This document shows, one piece after another, positions 24,201 through 32,793 of a stretch of 64,000 nucleotides of DNA. Location of the stretch: contig CM074127.1 in NCBI GenBank assembly GCA_037178625.1, positions 2,232,001-2,296,000 on the forward strand, in the 5' to 3' direction. The position numbers and the translations under genes are program-made. The DNA comes from Skeletonema tropicum. Lineage: Eukaryota; Bacillariophyta; Thalassiosirophyceae; Thalassiosirales; Thalassiosiraceae. The notes beneath the pieces were generated by a model. The model was not told where the DNA came from. It made no database searches and was given only the letters and a program-made list of their open reading frames with translations. Numbering within the stretch: the first letter of the stretch is position 1; each line of letters starts with the position of its first letter.

Positions 24201-24954
24201 GCAAGTGAGTAGAGGCGTCGAAGCTGTCCGTAGGGATGGCGTTGTTAGGTCTTCTCGGCGCAATACTCGCAGCATGAGCACAGGCGATAGAAGGAGATCG
24301 TCAAATGGTAGCGTCGCAAGATCAACGGCTTCCGCCAAATTTCATCGTAGCACCTCAGCGAGTTCTATAAGGTCAGCCAGAGTTCGCATTAATTGCAACT
24401 CTTCAGTTGCTTCTTCTCACCAGGGCTCTCGAATGCACAGCTCTGTCGCTACTGTTGTTCGTAGTAGTAGCAGCTCTTCAGTTACTTCTTCCCGACAGAG
24501 CTCTCGAATGAGCTCTGTCGCTACTGGTCTTCGTAGTAATAGCAACTCTTCAGTGCACAGCTCGGTCGCTACTGGTCTTCGTGGTGGTAGCGCCTCAGTT
24601 GTTAATTCTGTGGCTTCATCCCGACAGGGCTCTCGAATGCACAGCTCTGTCGCTACTGTTGTTCGTAGTAGTAGCAGCTCTTCAGTTACTTCTTCCCGAC
24701 AGGGCTCTCGAATGCACAGCTCTGTCGCTACTGGTCTTCGTAGTAATAGCAACTCTTCAGTGCACAGCTCGGTCGCTACTGGTCTTCGTGGTGGTAGCGC
24801 CTCAGTTGTTAATTCTGTGGCTTCATCCCGACAGGGCTCTCGAATGCACAGCTCTGTTGCCGGAGGGACGCATGAATCTGATCGTGAGAAGAGTGTACGT
24901 GCATTTGTTGTGATGAATGAGAAGAAGGATACGAGAGCCGCGCTAAATGATTGA
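21268..24954 (+). CDS. Large single-pass surface protein with Cys-rich domains and Ser/Arg-rich repeat tail
   Basis: Single exon, 1228 residues, starting in ACCATGG context. A basic n-region (a CGG run encodes seven Arg) precedes a hydrophobic signal core and an AQAQ cleavage area. Two cysteine-rich modules follow at about residues 51-90 and 112-150, each CGxxWxxAxxxCxxxCPxG then GxxCxxxxxC, a module common in diatom secreted proteins. Pro/Thr/Ser linkers of the PTxSPT/PSxxPS type lie near 310-350 and 553-615. A transmembrane helix is at about residues 811-833 (FVGVGVAALWCCLTAISVTY then basic KKR). The cytoplasmic tail is Ser/Arg-rich; from about 24421 it carries three copies of a 68-69-residue repeat (SSVATGLRGGSASVVNSVAS type). 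Probably a cell-surface or silica-associated protein; the exact role is unknown. Confidence 0.85.
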   Translation: MAKQHHQRRRRRRRTPLMLCLRMSVLQTLLFASLKTTQAQAQDVQLSDNFYCGATWPDAAKNCHRHCPSGENSECSDLGIGWQCFQFTGCYVAPVVVEDEEEEEDFVSNNQYCGPSWIHAMAGCDKPCPTGTECTGEGERCYAATNCDKPLMELTSDMMVTMMGPDSEMDEDDVEIFIQTIFDTLQAELEKDNMKAEGVDFTGQNVVSRRELQHRYSSRNLKGWQGGNVMISNVTQRMLPVGSSALDASIVITGVYRPPPYKDLDVIAEDSINRQGQKVVSTLRERGERAGREYFNRVDGIEAIAAADRTARPTRSPTGKPTPAPTGPPTATPSMSPSSEPSAMPSSLPSRDLDQLILTGSGEDLQLGGRTTSSYGYIFNLRTPEDGPTIVIKGLDFYTASVDDVNYEVWSKTGPFQGYKGSFDGWDLVAKGTTKGKGIGRYTPISQEDFLPLTIPGGGGEQGTRAIYITLDEKSLIYKIGEGVYADEVVQVSTPDVDVWEGESVLQNPFPDPVEFQQFYRFPRQFLGAIHVDRLPCNPFSLYGPVYGDLPCPRVPTGSPTLPMPTKSPVTEEPTISPTAPDVTLPPQPPTRSPSAEPTYSMAPTYSPSEPEPTASPIISTKAHFVSVFRNVPPRPMSDREEEKFKQIILSFLQKFTEDSMVIDEIDIWHQKSVLETDLIKAKGKGKGKEISTNRRNNHGNNRRNVEPLPQVYSLEVTVTLSISYFFLPSNLLGSMAAETIDDNQELLLGLFRGQNSFYGYFKQMDDIDSVAIDGVTIPPTESPITQAEALENAIIATEILEETPTRTNFAVFVGVGVAALWCCLTAISVTYVLKKRGEMEEMKDMQDLLAQEKQAKPMMTDDTSEWKKPSEKKGDEEALLSSSESKLDEEKGTGSRRQTDSQALTADSEAGSTRVPVSRKSSHASSESVASASRSEHTSDRKKRRKSRKTSLRNSLTGYGLRSSLTELKGSINKSVRQVSRGVEAVRRDGVVRSSRRNTRSMSTGDRRRSSNGSVARSTASAKFHRSTSASSIRSARVRINCNSSVASSHQGSRMHSSVATVVRSSSSSSVTSSRQSSRMSSVATGLRSNSNSSVHSSVATGLRGGSASVVNSVASSRQGSRMHSSVATVVRSSSSSSVTSSRQGSRMHSSVATGLRSNSNSSVHSSVATGLRGGSASVVNSVASSRQGSRMHSSVAGGTHESDREKSVRAFVVMNEKKDTRAALND
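24421..24860 (+). repeat. Coding minisatellite, unit 204-207 bp
   Basis: The block that begins CAGGGCTCTCGAATGCACAG recurs at 24421, 24625 and 24832 with near-identical sequence between. It encodes the Ser/Arg repeat of the surface protein tail. Unit lengths are multiples of three, so copy-number change keeps the frame. Confidence 0.9.
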
Positions 24955-25005
24955 TGCGAAATGTGAAGAAAACTGTACAGATTAAGGACCTTATTTAACT
25001 CCTAT

Positions 25006-25410
25006 TCATAAGGCTTGTACCTCAAAACCGCCGCTGTTCTCAGTATCTTCTGTTAGCTCAGCTGCCAATTCTTGCGTTGCTTCGTCAATCACATCTGCAA
25101 CACAATCAATATCCGCTGGCGAAATTACGAACGCATCAAAAATTTGGGAAATGGCATCATCGAGGGCCTCAACAATATGTTCAATCGCTCCTCTCTCTCT
25201 CTCGCGCCGACGCTCAAACCTTGCGCTGTACAAGCTGATGCTATCAAATGTTTCACATTCTTCGCTACCACCGCTTTTCCAGCTTACATAAGAATTCATT
25301 TCGTTGTTTGAAGCGCATGCCTCGGTTTTCGTGCTGTAAGATGAAGACACGTGCTTCGTTGTGACGTTGGAACAAGGTTGCATTAGAGGATAATCTTCCA
25401 TTGCCATCAT
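25006..25410 (-). CDS. Small hypothetical protein, divergent partner of the IFT38-like gene (intact copy)
   Basis: 134 residues from the first ATG at 25410; the frame opens further upstream only with non-ATG codons. The protein has a Ser/Thr-rich first half, a basic run (RFERRRERERG), then a predicted helical acidic half (HIVEALDDAISQIFDAFV, ATQELAAELTEDTE). I do not recognise a family. It shares a 307-bp intergenic region with the divergent IFT38-like gene. This copy keeps its own C-terminus; the other copy at 28746-28347 is cut off by the retroelement. Confidence 0.55.
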   Translation of the reverse strand: MMAMEDYPLMQPCSNVTTKHVSSSYSTKTEACASNNEMNSYVSWKSGGSEECETFDSISLYSARFERRRERERGAIEHIVEALDDAISQIFDAFVISPADIDCVADVIDEATQELAAELTEDTENSGGFEVQAL

Positions 25411-26342
25411 TGTTACGATAATGTTGTCACCTGCGCTGAGTCGAAAGAGCAATGTAATATACGAGACGAGCTAGGAAGAGTCGGCTTCGCTGACATAATG
25501 GGATTAGGAAATAAGTTCGAAGTGGGGACGAAGTAGACGGTGCACAAGCACCAACTAACACGAGTAAAATATTGTTTTTGTGTCGCAAAATGGACATCGA
25601 TATCGAATACTCTAGGTACCGTACCCTCGGTATCATACTGATTTAAATAATGAAATTGTTACCGATCGATCAACATCAACCATTTCCTCGTACGATTGCG
25701 TTCACTTCCACTAAACCATGAAGAGTCAGAAAGTAGCGCAATATGCAAGGACAGTGAAGGAGCTTGGTCTTGAGGTGCAAGAGTTGCTGAGGCAGGAGAG
25801 CGACGATAAAGATGAAAGAGAGATGACGCTCAAAATGTTGAATGTAGCTCTTGCCGACGAAAGCACGATGGAAAAAGTCACAAAAAGAGTAGACGAGACG
25901 AACGCATCACTTTTACGTTTGACGAAGCAGTCCAAATATGCTATAGCTCGTGAAAACAAGCTAATCGCTGCGATAGAGAAAAAGAAGAATGACGTTGAGA
26001 GAAGCTACAAGCTACTCGCGAGTTTAAACACCACTGGCTGCGTTGAATCTACCCACAGCGCTGAATACGATCGACTTCAGAACGAACTAGAAGTCGAGTA
26101 TGAGAGATACGTTGTCAAGATAAGAAACATAGACTACTTGGAGAGTGAGCTTCGTTCTCATCATTCGCTTCTTCTCCAACAGCGTGAACGGGCAGAAAGA
26201 AAAATCAGACGTATGCGAGACGCATATCATGAGGAAACATTGGGCATGCTAGAATGTGAAGGAGACGAAGTCGAGTCAGCCAAACGCGATGACTACTCTG
26301 CTGCTAATGCATCATTGTCAGACGATGATGACACCGAGCACT
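25103..26342. repeat. 1240-bp direct repeat, copy A, flanking a retroelement
   Basis: From CAATCAATATCC at 25103 to CCGAGCACT at 26342 the sequence recurs at 28396-29635. The two copies are identical wherever I compared them, including every residue of the shared reading frames. The copy contains most of the small minus-strand gene, the shared promoter region and about 89% of the IFT38-like gene. It ends exactly at the 5' border of the reverse-transcriptase insert. Confidence 0.95.
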
Positions 26343-26389
26343 ATTCATGTAGACGATCCAACCAAACCGCAACATCCATATATCCCTAA
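25718..26389 (+). pseudogene. IFT38/CLUAP1-like gene, truncated copy
   Basis: This is identical to residues 1-208 of the intact copy at 29011. It then reads into the retroelement for about 15 foreign residues (YSCRRSNQ...) and stops. It lacks the acidic C-terminus. Its promoter is retained, so it may be transcribed, but it is best regarded as a broken duplicate. Confidence 0.85.
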
Positions 26390-28049
26390 GTTACATTTTA
26401 AGAAAAGTCGAGAAGAACGATACGACCCACCCCTAGCTAATGCAGAAGTGGAAGCAGGCATCAAACGTTTCTCAGATCGACTTAGACAAGAGCACGCCAA
26501 ATTCGCCAGTAAATGGTCTCAACCGAATCTTTCTAAACAAGAGTTCTCAGTACTATATAGCCTCAAGAACAACCCCAATCTGATCATTATCTTCGCAGAC
26601 AAAAATTTAGGGCCTGTCATTATCGAACGTTCTGTATACATTCGATGGTGCCTCAAAGCTTTCCTTGGGAAGGAGAGCCAATATGAGTACCTCAATCGAA
26701 TTGCACTTCGGAGGCAACTCAATTTGATGGCATATAAAGTAGGCAGTATCAAGAACTCAGCAGCGATCCCAGAGCACATCAAGATTTACATCAACAAGTG
26801 CTATGAAGCCGCTGGTAGCAGGCAAGGAAGATTCAGAGCAACCGCAAAAGTCCATAAAACACCTACCGCCCTCCGACCAGTTAACGCTAAATGTGGAACT
26901 GGACCTGAGAGTATTAGCAAGTGGCTAGACTACGAGTTGCAAAAACTTGTTCAATTTATTCCGTCGACCATCAAAGACAGCAAAGAATATCACGCCCGAC
27001 TGACTAACAAACAATGGCCAGCAGGGACGAAGATTATTACTGCTGATGCTACCGCCATGTACGACAATATCACTATCAATCATGGCATCGAAATCATCGG
27101 AGTATGGCTCAACCATCTGAAAGAAAACAACCAACTTCCAGACGACTTCCCGGACATCAAACTTATTCTGGAAGCTCTGAGCTTTATTATGAAGAACAAC
27201 ATTACCCAATTTGGAGACTGCTTTTTCAAACAACTATGTGGCACTGCGATGGGTACATCAGTCGCAGTCATGTACGCTGGCCTTTACTATGGCTGGCATG
27301 AGAAAATTAGACTCCTCCCTGGCTATTCGGAAGAAATCCAAGACCTTGCACGTTTCGTCGATGACCTATCTATCCTATGGCTTGGAAGCCTTAGGCGCTT
27401 TCACGACCTCAAGCAAGACATCAACGACTTTGGAATCCTCCGTTGGAAGGTTGAAGAACCTGCCGACAAAGGAATCTTCTTAGACTTAATCATTTCCATT
27501 TCGCCAGAAGGTATTGTCTCAACTAAGACATACCAAAAGCCAATGAACCTCTACCTCTACCTACTGCCATCTTCTGCTCATCAGAGGAACACGATGAAAG
27601 GGGTAATATTTGGCGAACTCAAGAGATACTATTGGCAGTGCACCGATAAAAAAGACTATGTCGAGGTAGCAAGACTATTCTTCCAACGCTTGCTCGACAG
27701 AGGATGGGACTTCGACCAACTGAAACGAATGTTCGTAAATGCAAACTACAAAGTCTGCAACCCACCTCCACTGCCCCAAGCCATCTCAGAATCTACCACC
27801 TCAGATAATGACAAAAACATCTATTTGAAACTCGGTCGATTCCACCCTCATTACATCCCTAGTCGAACCTGTCAACAGATATATGAGGAGGAGCTTTCTA
27901 CCACCCTACGCGACACAATCGGAATCGAAAAGATGGTAGTATGCTATAAGAGAGCAAAAAACATTGGAGATATTGTCTCTCAAACCTCCCTCTTTCAAAA
28001 CAGAGGTGAGGAGGTAAGTACCTACCTGGGGAGGACAACAGAATCGTAG
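26256..28049 (+). CDS. Penelope-like reverse transcriptase
   Basis: The frame is open for 597 codons. Only the part from 26343 belongs to the element; the first 29 codons lie in the repeat in a frame different from the host gene, so the element is probably 5'-truncated and its own start is missing. Reverse-transcriptase motifs are visible: FADKNLGPVIIE (about residue 115), KVHKTPTALRPV (about 200), motif A ITADATAMYDNI (about 262), motif B CGTAMGTSVAVMYAGLYY (about 328) and the catalytic RFVDDL (about 367). After these comes GIFLDLIISI, TKTYQKPMNLYLYL and the HQRNTMKGVIFGELKRY segment, a C-terminal pattern typical of Penelope-like elements. No GIY-YIG endonuclease follows, so it resembles the endonuclease-lacking forms. 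Confidence 0.8.
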   Translation: MKETKSSQPNAMTTLLLMHHCQTMMTPSTIHVDDPTKPQHPYIPKLHFKKSREERYDPPLANAEVEAGIKRFSDRLRQEHAKFASKWSQPNLSKQEFSVLYSLKNNPNLIIIFADKNLGPVIIERSVYIRWCLKAFLGKESQYEYLNRIALRRQLNLMAYKVGSIKNSAAIPEHIKIYINKCYEAAGSRQGRFRATAKVHKTPTALRPVNAKCGTGPESISKWLDYELQKLVQFIPSTIKDSKEYHARLTNKQWPAGTKIITADATAMYDNITINHGIEIIGVWLNHLKENNQLPDDFPDIKLILEALSFIMKNNITQFGDCFFKQLCGTAMGTSVAVMYAGLYYGWHEKIRLLPGYSEEIQDLARFVDDLSILWLGSLRRFHDLKQDINDFGILRWKVEEPADKGIFLDLIISISPEGIVSTKTYQKPMNLYLYLLPSSAHQRNTMKGVIFGELKRYYWQCTDKKDYVEVARLFFQRLLDRGWDFDQLKRMFVNANYKVCNPPPLPQAISESTTSDNDKNIYLKLGRFHPHYIPSRTCQQIYEEELSTTLRDTIGIEKMVVCYKRAKNIGDIVSQTSLFQNRGEEVSTYLGRTTES

Positions 28050-28395
28050 TCCTCCCCTTCCTTTCCCTCAGCTTGTTCCGCTGCCTACCCGGCAGCTACA
28101 CTTGCTGAGGGAAAGCGATTGTACAAACTTACCTATTTTAGATAACGAGGAATGACCCCACAGAGACACGTATCCATTTAAGGAGAAAACTCGTGTCAAC
28201 GAGGGAGAGCTAAATGACTCGCAACTTTGCATCGACAAAGCCGCCTATCCTCACTATTACTATTGCTATCCGCTGAAGAAGTTAATTCGAAAGCGTAGTC
28301 ATCCACGCTTCGGTAATATAGTAATACCACTTTATCTGATATTGGTTCATATATTGATTACAGAGAGAAGTAAGGTCGCTCGCTTCGCTCGCTCC
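26343..28395 (+). mobile_element. Penelope-like retroelement insertion, 2053 bp
   Basis: The insert is everything between the two 1240-bp repeats. It holds the reverse-transcriptase frame to 28049 and a 346-bp 3' untranslated part with a strong hairpin. The 3' end reads GTCGCTCGCTTCGCTCGCTCC, a short self-complementary block. The ancestral site can be read by joining sequence left of 25103 and right of 29635 through one repeat copy; both host genes are then intact. Confidence 0.8.
28061..28115 (+). other. Nested hairpin in the retroelement 3' region
   Basis: CTTTCCCTCAGC at 28061-28072 pairs perfectly with GCTGAGGGAAAG at 28104-28115. Inside the loop GCTGCC (28080-28085) pairs with GGCAGC around TACCC. 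It lies 11 bp after the reverse-transcriptase stop and could be an RNA signal for template recognition. No hammerhead-ribozyme core (CUGAUGA...GAAA) was found next to it. Confidence 0.75.
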
Positions 28396-28703
28396 CAATC
28401 AATATCCGCTGGCGAAATTACGAACGCATCAAAAATTTGGGAAATGGCATCATCGAGGGCCTCAACAATATGTTCAATCGCTCCTCTCTCTCTCTCGCGC
28501 CGACGCTCAAACCTTGCGCTGTACAAGCTGATGCTATCAAATGTTTCACATTCTTCGCTACCACCGCTTTTCCAGCTTACATAAGAATTCATTTCGTTGT
28601 TTGAAGCGCATGCCTCGGTTTTCGTGCTGTAAGATGAAGACACGTGCTTCGTTGTGACGTTGGAACAAGGTTGCATTAGAGGATAATCTTCCATTGCCAT
28701 CAT
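28347..28703 (-). pseudogene. Small hypothetical protein, truncated copy
   Basis: Same frame as the gene at 25410-25006, here with its ATG at 28703. After ISPADID it runs into the 3' end of the retroelement and ends with foreign residues (WERAKRATLLLSV). It has lost about 30 C-terminal residues. Confidence 0.8.
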
Positions 28704-29635
28704 TGTTACGATAATGTTGTCACCTGCGCTGAGTCGAAAGAGCAATGTAATATACGAGACGAGCTAGGAAGAGTCGGCTTCGCTGACATAATGGGATTAG
28801 GAAATAAGTTCGAAGTGGGGACGAAGTAGACGGTGCACAAGCACCAACTAACACGAGTAAAATATTGTTTTTGTGTCGCAAAATGGACATCGATATCGAA
28901 TACTCTAGGTACCGTACCCTCGGTATCATACTGATTTAAATAATGAAATTGTTACCGATCGATCAACATCAACCATTTCCTCGTACGATTGCGTTCACTT
29001 CCACTAAACCATGAAGAGTCAGAAAGTAGCGCAATATGCAAGGACAGTGAAGGAGCTTGGTCTTGAGGTGCAAGAGTTGCTGAGGCAGGAGAGCGACGAT
29101 AAAGATGAAAGAGAGATGACGCTCAAAATGTTGAATGTAGCTCTTGCCGACGAAAGCACGATGGAAAAAGTCACAAAAAGAGTAGACGAGACGAACGCAT
29201 CACTTTTACGTTTGACGAAGCAGTCCAAATATGCTATAGCTCGTGAAAACAAGCTAATCGCTGCGATAGAGAAAAAGAAGAATGACGTTGAGAGAAGCTA
29301 CAAGCTACTCGCGAGTTTAAACACCACTGGCTGCGTTGAATCTACCCACAGCGCTGAATACGATCGACTTCAGAACGAACTAGAAGTCGAGTATGAGAGA
29401 TACGTTGTCAAGATAAGAAACATAGACTACTTGGAGAGTGAGCTTCGTTCTCATCATTCGCTTCTTCTCCAACAGCGTGAACGGGCAGAAAGAAAAATCA
29501 GACGTATGCGAGACGCATATCATGAGGAAACATTGGGCATGCTAGAATGTGAAGGAGACGAAGTCGAGTCAGCCAAACGCGATGACTACTCTGCTGCTAA
29601 TGCATCATTGTCAGACGATGATGACACCGAGCACT
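28396..29635. repeat. 1240-bp direct repeat, copy B
   Basis: Second copy of 25103-26342. It begins immediately after the retroelement 3' end and continues without break into the intact end of the IFT38-like gene. Confidence 0.95.
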
Positions 29636-29715
29636 CCAGGAGTGACGGTGATGAATCAATATCTGCACCATCTTGCGGCGAAGAAGAATACGATAGCGAT
29701 GGTAGCGACTTCTAA
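29011..29715 (+). CDS. IFT38/CLUAP1 (qilin)-like intraflagellar transport protein, C-terminal half only
   Basis: 234 residues, single exon. The coiled-coil region aligns in order with the C-terminal half of CLUAP1/IFT38: an EKVTKRVDETNASLL-like helix, EKKKNDVERSYKLL, EYDRLQNELEVEYERYVVKI, RNIDYLESELRSHHSLLLQQ, and an acidic Ser/Asp tail ending DSDGSDF. The family is normally about 400 residues with an N-terminal calponin-homology-like domain; none is seen here or in the 300 bp upstream. IFT38 is an IFT-B subunit needed for building cilia, which would fit a centric diatom with flagellate sperm. The missing half is unusual and may lie in an unrecognised exon. Confidence 0.7.
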   Translation: MKSQKVAQYARTVKELGLEVQELLRQESDDKDEREMTLKMLNVALADESTMEKVTKRVDETNASLLRLTKQSKYAIARENKLIAAIEKKKNDVERSYKLLASLNTTGCVESTHSAEYDRLQNELEVEYERYVVKIRNIDYLESELRSHHSLLLQQRERAERKIRRMRDAYHEETLGMLECEGDEVESAKRDDYSAANASLSDDDDTEHSRSDGDESISAPSCGEEEYDSDGSDF

Positions 29716-29763
29716 TATCGTAATGTAGCAACAATGAGACACCTAAAATAAATAGAAAATCCC

Positions 29764-31169
29764 TTACTCTTCATCCTCATCAATATCTTCACTGTCTTCA
29801 ACAAGACTATCTAACAACGCTTCAGCCGCTTCTTCTTCCGACAATTCCTTCTCTTCCTCGTCTTCCGAGTCCAACTTCTTCAGAAGGTCCTCAAGTGATG
29901 GCATCTTAGGTTTGTCAATATTTTCCTTATCTTTTTGAGTACATGTCTGAAAGGAGGGTACCAGCATACAAATCTTTAATGAAGTCGCCCTGCCCCTTCA
30001 CAAATCCATCAAATTCCGATGGCTGTGTTACTGCCCAGTAGCAAAATGAGAAGAAGGCGACAAAGACGCCGACTCTGTACATGAGCTGCCCATCTTTTGT
30101 CTTTTCGCACGATATCACTGGAACGAACGATTCGCAAAAGCCCAATGATTCGTCAAAGAGATTCGGCAGGAACCACAATTCATAACCAATGATCCATACG
30201 AAGAGAAACAATAATGCTCGAAGGGTGACGAGGAAAAAGATGAAAATGAGCAGTGACACGGACATGTACCAGACAAAGACTTTCAGAAAGTTTGGCCAGA
30301 TGGGGAAACATGTGCAACATAAGAATCCAATAATGAGGGCCGTTGTCATAAGGTTTTTGTTTGTCATATCTCCCTCATATATCCAAGTGAAGTATGCTGA
30401 CTCGTCGAAGTCGCGCACTCGAGCAACCTGTACCGTTGTGTTGGACAATGGAAAGAGATGCAAAAAGTTAGACTTTCATCTGCAGCAAAATCAAATGTAA
30501 TGAGATAATTTTGTAGAATGTAGTAGGTCCAGACCCTCCCAGCAGCAACTTAATCCAAGAACCAAAGGCTCCAGAACCAATTACATCTGAACAGGAGGAA
30601 TCCCTTAACATTACTCTAGGCAGCAAGTAGCACCAAATGGGAAACGGAAATAATTGTCTCTTTGGCGACTCTATAAAATGCGGCCAATGTACATACGCTG
30701 ATAACAGACCCAAACGCAAAGCAAAGCAAACCGTGATCTTACCTCCAATTCTCCCTTGGCAACCTTCTCAGATCGATGAATGTATTGAATGTTGCACAGC
30801 TCCTTGCATACAGCAATGGCATCTGGGCGAGATGAAAATCGGGGTAATTCCTTGGGCCATTTTGTTCCCTTTTTTGGCTCGACCATGAAATTCACTAGCT
30901 TCTCTCCTGTGTGCACATAAAAATGGCGAGTTCAAATGAATAATGACATCAATAGGGACGGATGAGACAACTGAGGACAACGAGGAGTTCGGTCACTCGC
31001 AGAAAAAAACACACAATCGTAATTTTGTGAGCTTACCCTTGATGTAATACACCCGCTTATCCATCATGATAGCCTCGCGCACCGCCGGACCATCAGCACT
31101 CCGCAGGAAATTACATAGTTTGTTCAGGTTCTTCTGATCCTCATAGAATTCTTTCGCTGCGGGCGCCAT
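29764..31169 (-). CDS. SEC62: Sec62-like subunit of the ER protein translocon
   Basis: Exons 31169-31037, 30906-30743, 30427 to about 30002 (or 30032), and 29946-29764. Introns 1 and 2 are clear GT-AG. The N-terminus MAPAAKEFYEDQKNLNKLCN and KGEKLVNFMVEPKKG matches the cytosolic Sec62 domain. YFTWIYEGDM followed by TALIIGFLCCTCFPIWPNFL and a second membrane pair (LIFIFFLVTLRALLFLFVWI) is the family signature, then LWFLPNLFDESLGF. The last exon is acidic (EDEEEKELSEEEAAEALLDS). The third intron is ambiguous: donors at 30001 (55-bp intron) and 30031 (85-bp intron) both keep frame, giving 301 or 291 residues. Retaining the intron ends translation early at SDMYSKR. Sec62 aids post-translational import and ER-phagy. 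Confidence 0.85.
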
Positions 31170-31412
31170 GGTTGCTTTCTCTTCCAACGTGGAATTGAAT
31201 GAACGGTTCGTGGCGTTGTGGATGTGGCTCTTTTTCGATTTTGTTGTGATCCTTACTTACGTGCCCTCGCCGCCCGTACGTGCGGGCACACTTTCACATG
31301 AAAACGTGCCCCTTGCCGATCCCGTGCACCACCACAACTTTGGCTCTCTTCTGTTGGTCGTTACTATTGTACTGCCTCCCTTCACCACTATATTATCAAC
31401 GCGACAAACAAG

Positions 31413-32793
31413 ATGCCGAGACCGGACGTTGACCAGCTAGACTCACAAATAGCAAGGCTCAGGAGCGGGGGCACATTAACAGAGAATGAAGTCAAAGTCC
31501 TTTGTGACAAGGTGAGTATTTAATTTTGGTAATAAACTCTATTTTGGGTTGTGTGGGTCATTGCGCTATCTTTGCAGCCACTATTCACCGCTTAACGCAT
31601 ATTGCTGCTCCATCAATTCACCTGATCACGACCACTCGATAATTTTTCTAGGCGAAAGAAATTTTGCAAGAAGAATCCAATGTCCAACCCGTCAGTGCAC
31701 CAGTAACGGTCTGCGGAGACATCCACGGCCAATTTTACGATTTGGCAGAGCTATTCCGAATTGGGGGGGCTTGTCCAGAGTCCAATTATTTATTTATGGG
31801 GGATTATGTTGATAGGGGGTATTATTCATTGGAGACAGTCACTCTTTTGGTGGCGCTGAAAGTTCGTTATAGGAATCGTATAACTATCCTTCGCGGTAAT
31901 CATGAAAGTCGTCAGATTACACAGGTGTAAGTAATTTTGAGCCATTCATGTTTTTACTATCAATGCTTTTCAATTATTTTGGCTTTAATCTCATCTCATC
32001 CACAAAATTATTACCTCCCATTTGTTAGTTATGGATTTTATGATGAATGTTTGCGTAAATATGGAAATGCAAATGTGTGGAAACACTTTACCGACACTTT
32101 TGACTACCTTCCCATGACAGCTGTGGTAGCAGATCGTATTTTCTGTCTCCATGGAGGATTATCCCCTTCGATTGATACTCTTGATCATGCCAGGGACTTG
32201 GATCGGGTACAAGAAGTTCCCCATGAGGGGCCTATGTGTGATCTTGTGTGGTCAGACCCAGATGATAGGTGAGTGAGGGTAGAGCCGTCATTTGTAATGA
32301 AACTACGCTGCCTTTTGTTTATTTGCACGTCCCTTTCTAACCAATTTGGTCTTGCTATCCATCTCTTTACGCTTAGATGTGGTTGGGGAATCTCACCAAG
32401 AGGAGCTGGTTACACCTTCGGTCAAGATATCACAGAACAATTCACCCATATCAACAATCTTCACTTTATTGCACGTGCTCACCAGCTTGTTATGGAGGGT
32501 TATCAATGGCAACACAATAGAACGGTAGTGACTGTCTTCTCTGCCCCCAATTACTGCTACAGATGCGGTAACCAGGCTGCTATAATGGAGGTTGATGATG
32601 AAGTTGAACATGTTGATAAAGAAGCAATCCACGACCATATCAAATTGTGAGTGTGCCAATGCTGCCCCAAACTATTTTTGGAACAACTTTTCGTTGACTA
32701 ACACTTTCGTTTCATTTCAGCTCTCAATTCGATCCAGCACCGAGAGACGAAAACTGGCATAAAAGCCCCCGGACACCAGACTACTTTTTGTAA
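31413..32793 (+). CDS. PP2A-C: Protein phosphatase 2A catalytic subunit
   Basis: Five exons: 31413-31511, 31652-31926, 32029-32268, 32377-32646 and 32721-32793. All borders are GT-AG and phases agree. The product is 318 residues. Metal and catalytic motifs are intact: [55 protein letters not shown] and [10 protein letters not shown]. The tail RTPDYFL is the PP2A signature, whose last Leu is methylated and whose Tyr can be phosphorylated; PP4 and PP6 end differently. Before it, between the MEVDDE and QFDPAPR motifs, there are about 10 more residues ([14 protein letters not shown] region) than in plant and animal PP2A. It lies head-to-head with Sec62, 243 bp apart. Confidence 0.95.

Noticed and set aside
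28045..28395. Possible hammerhead ribozyme in the retroelement 3' region
   Set aside because: Some Penelope-like elements carry one, but the CUGAUGA and GAAA core boxes are not present on either strand here.
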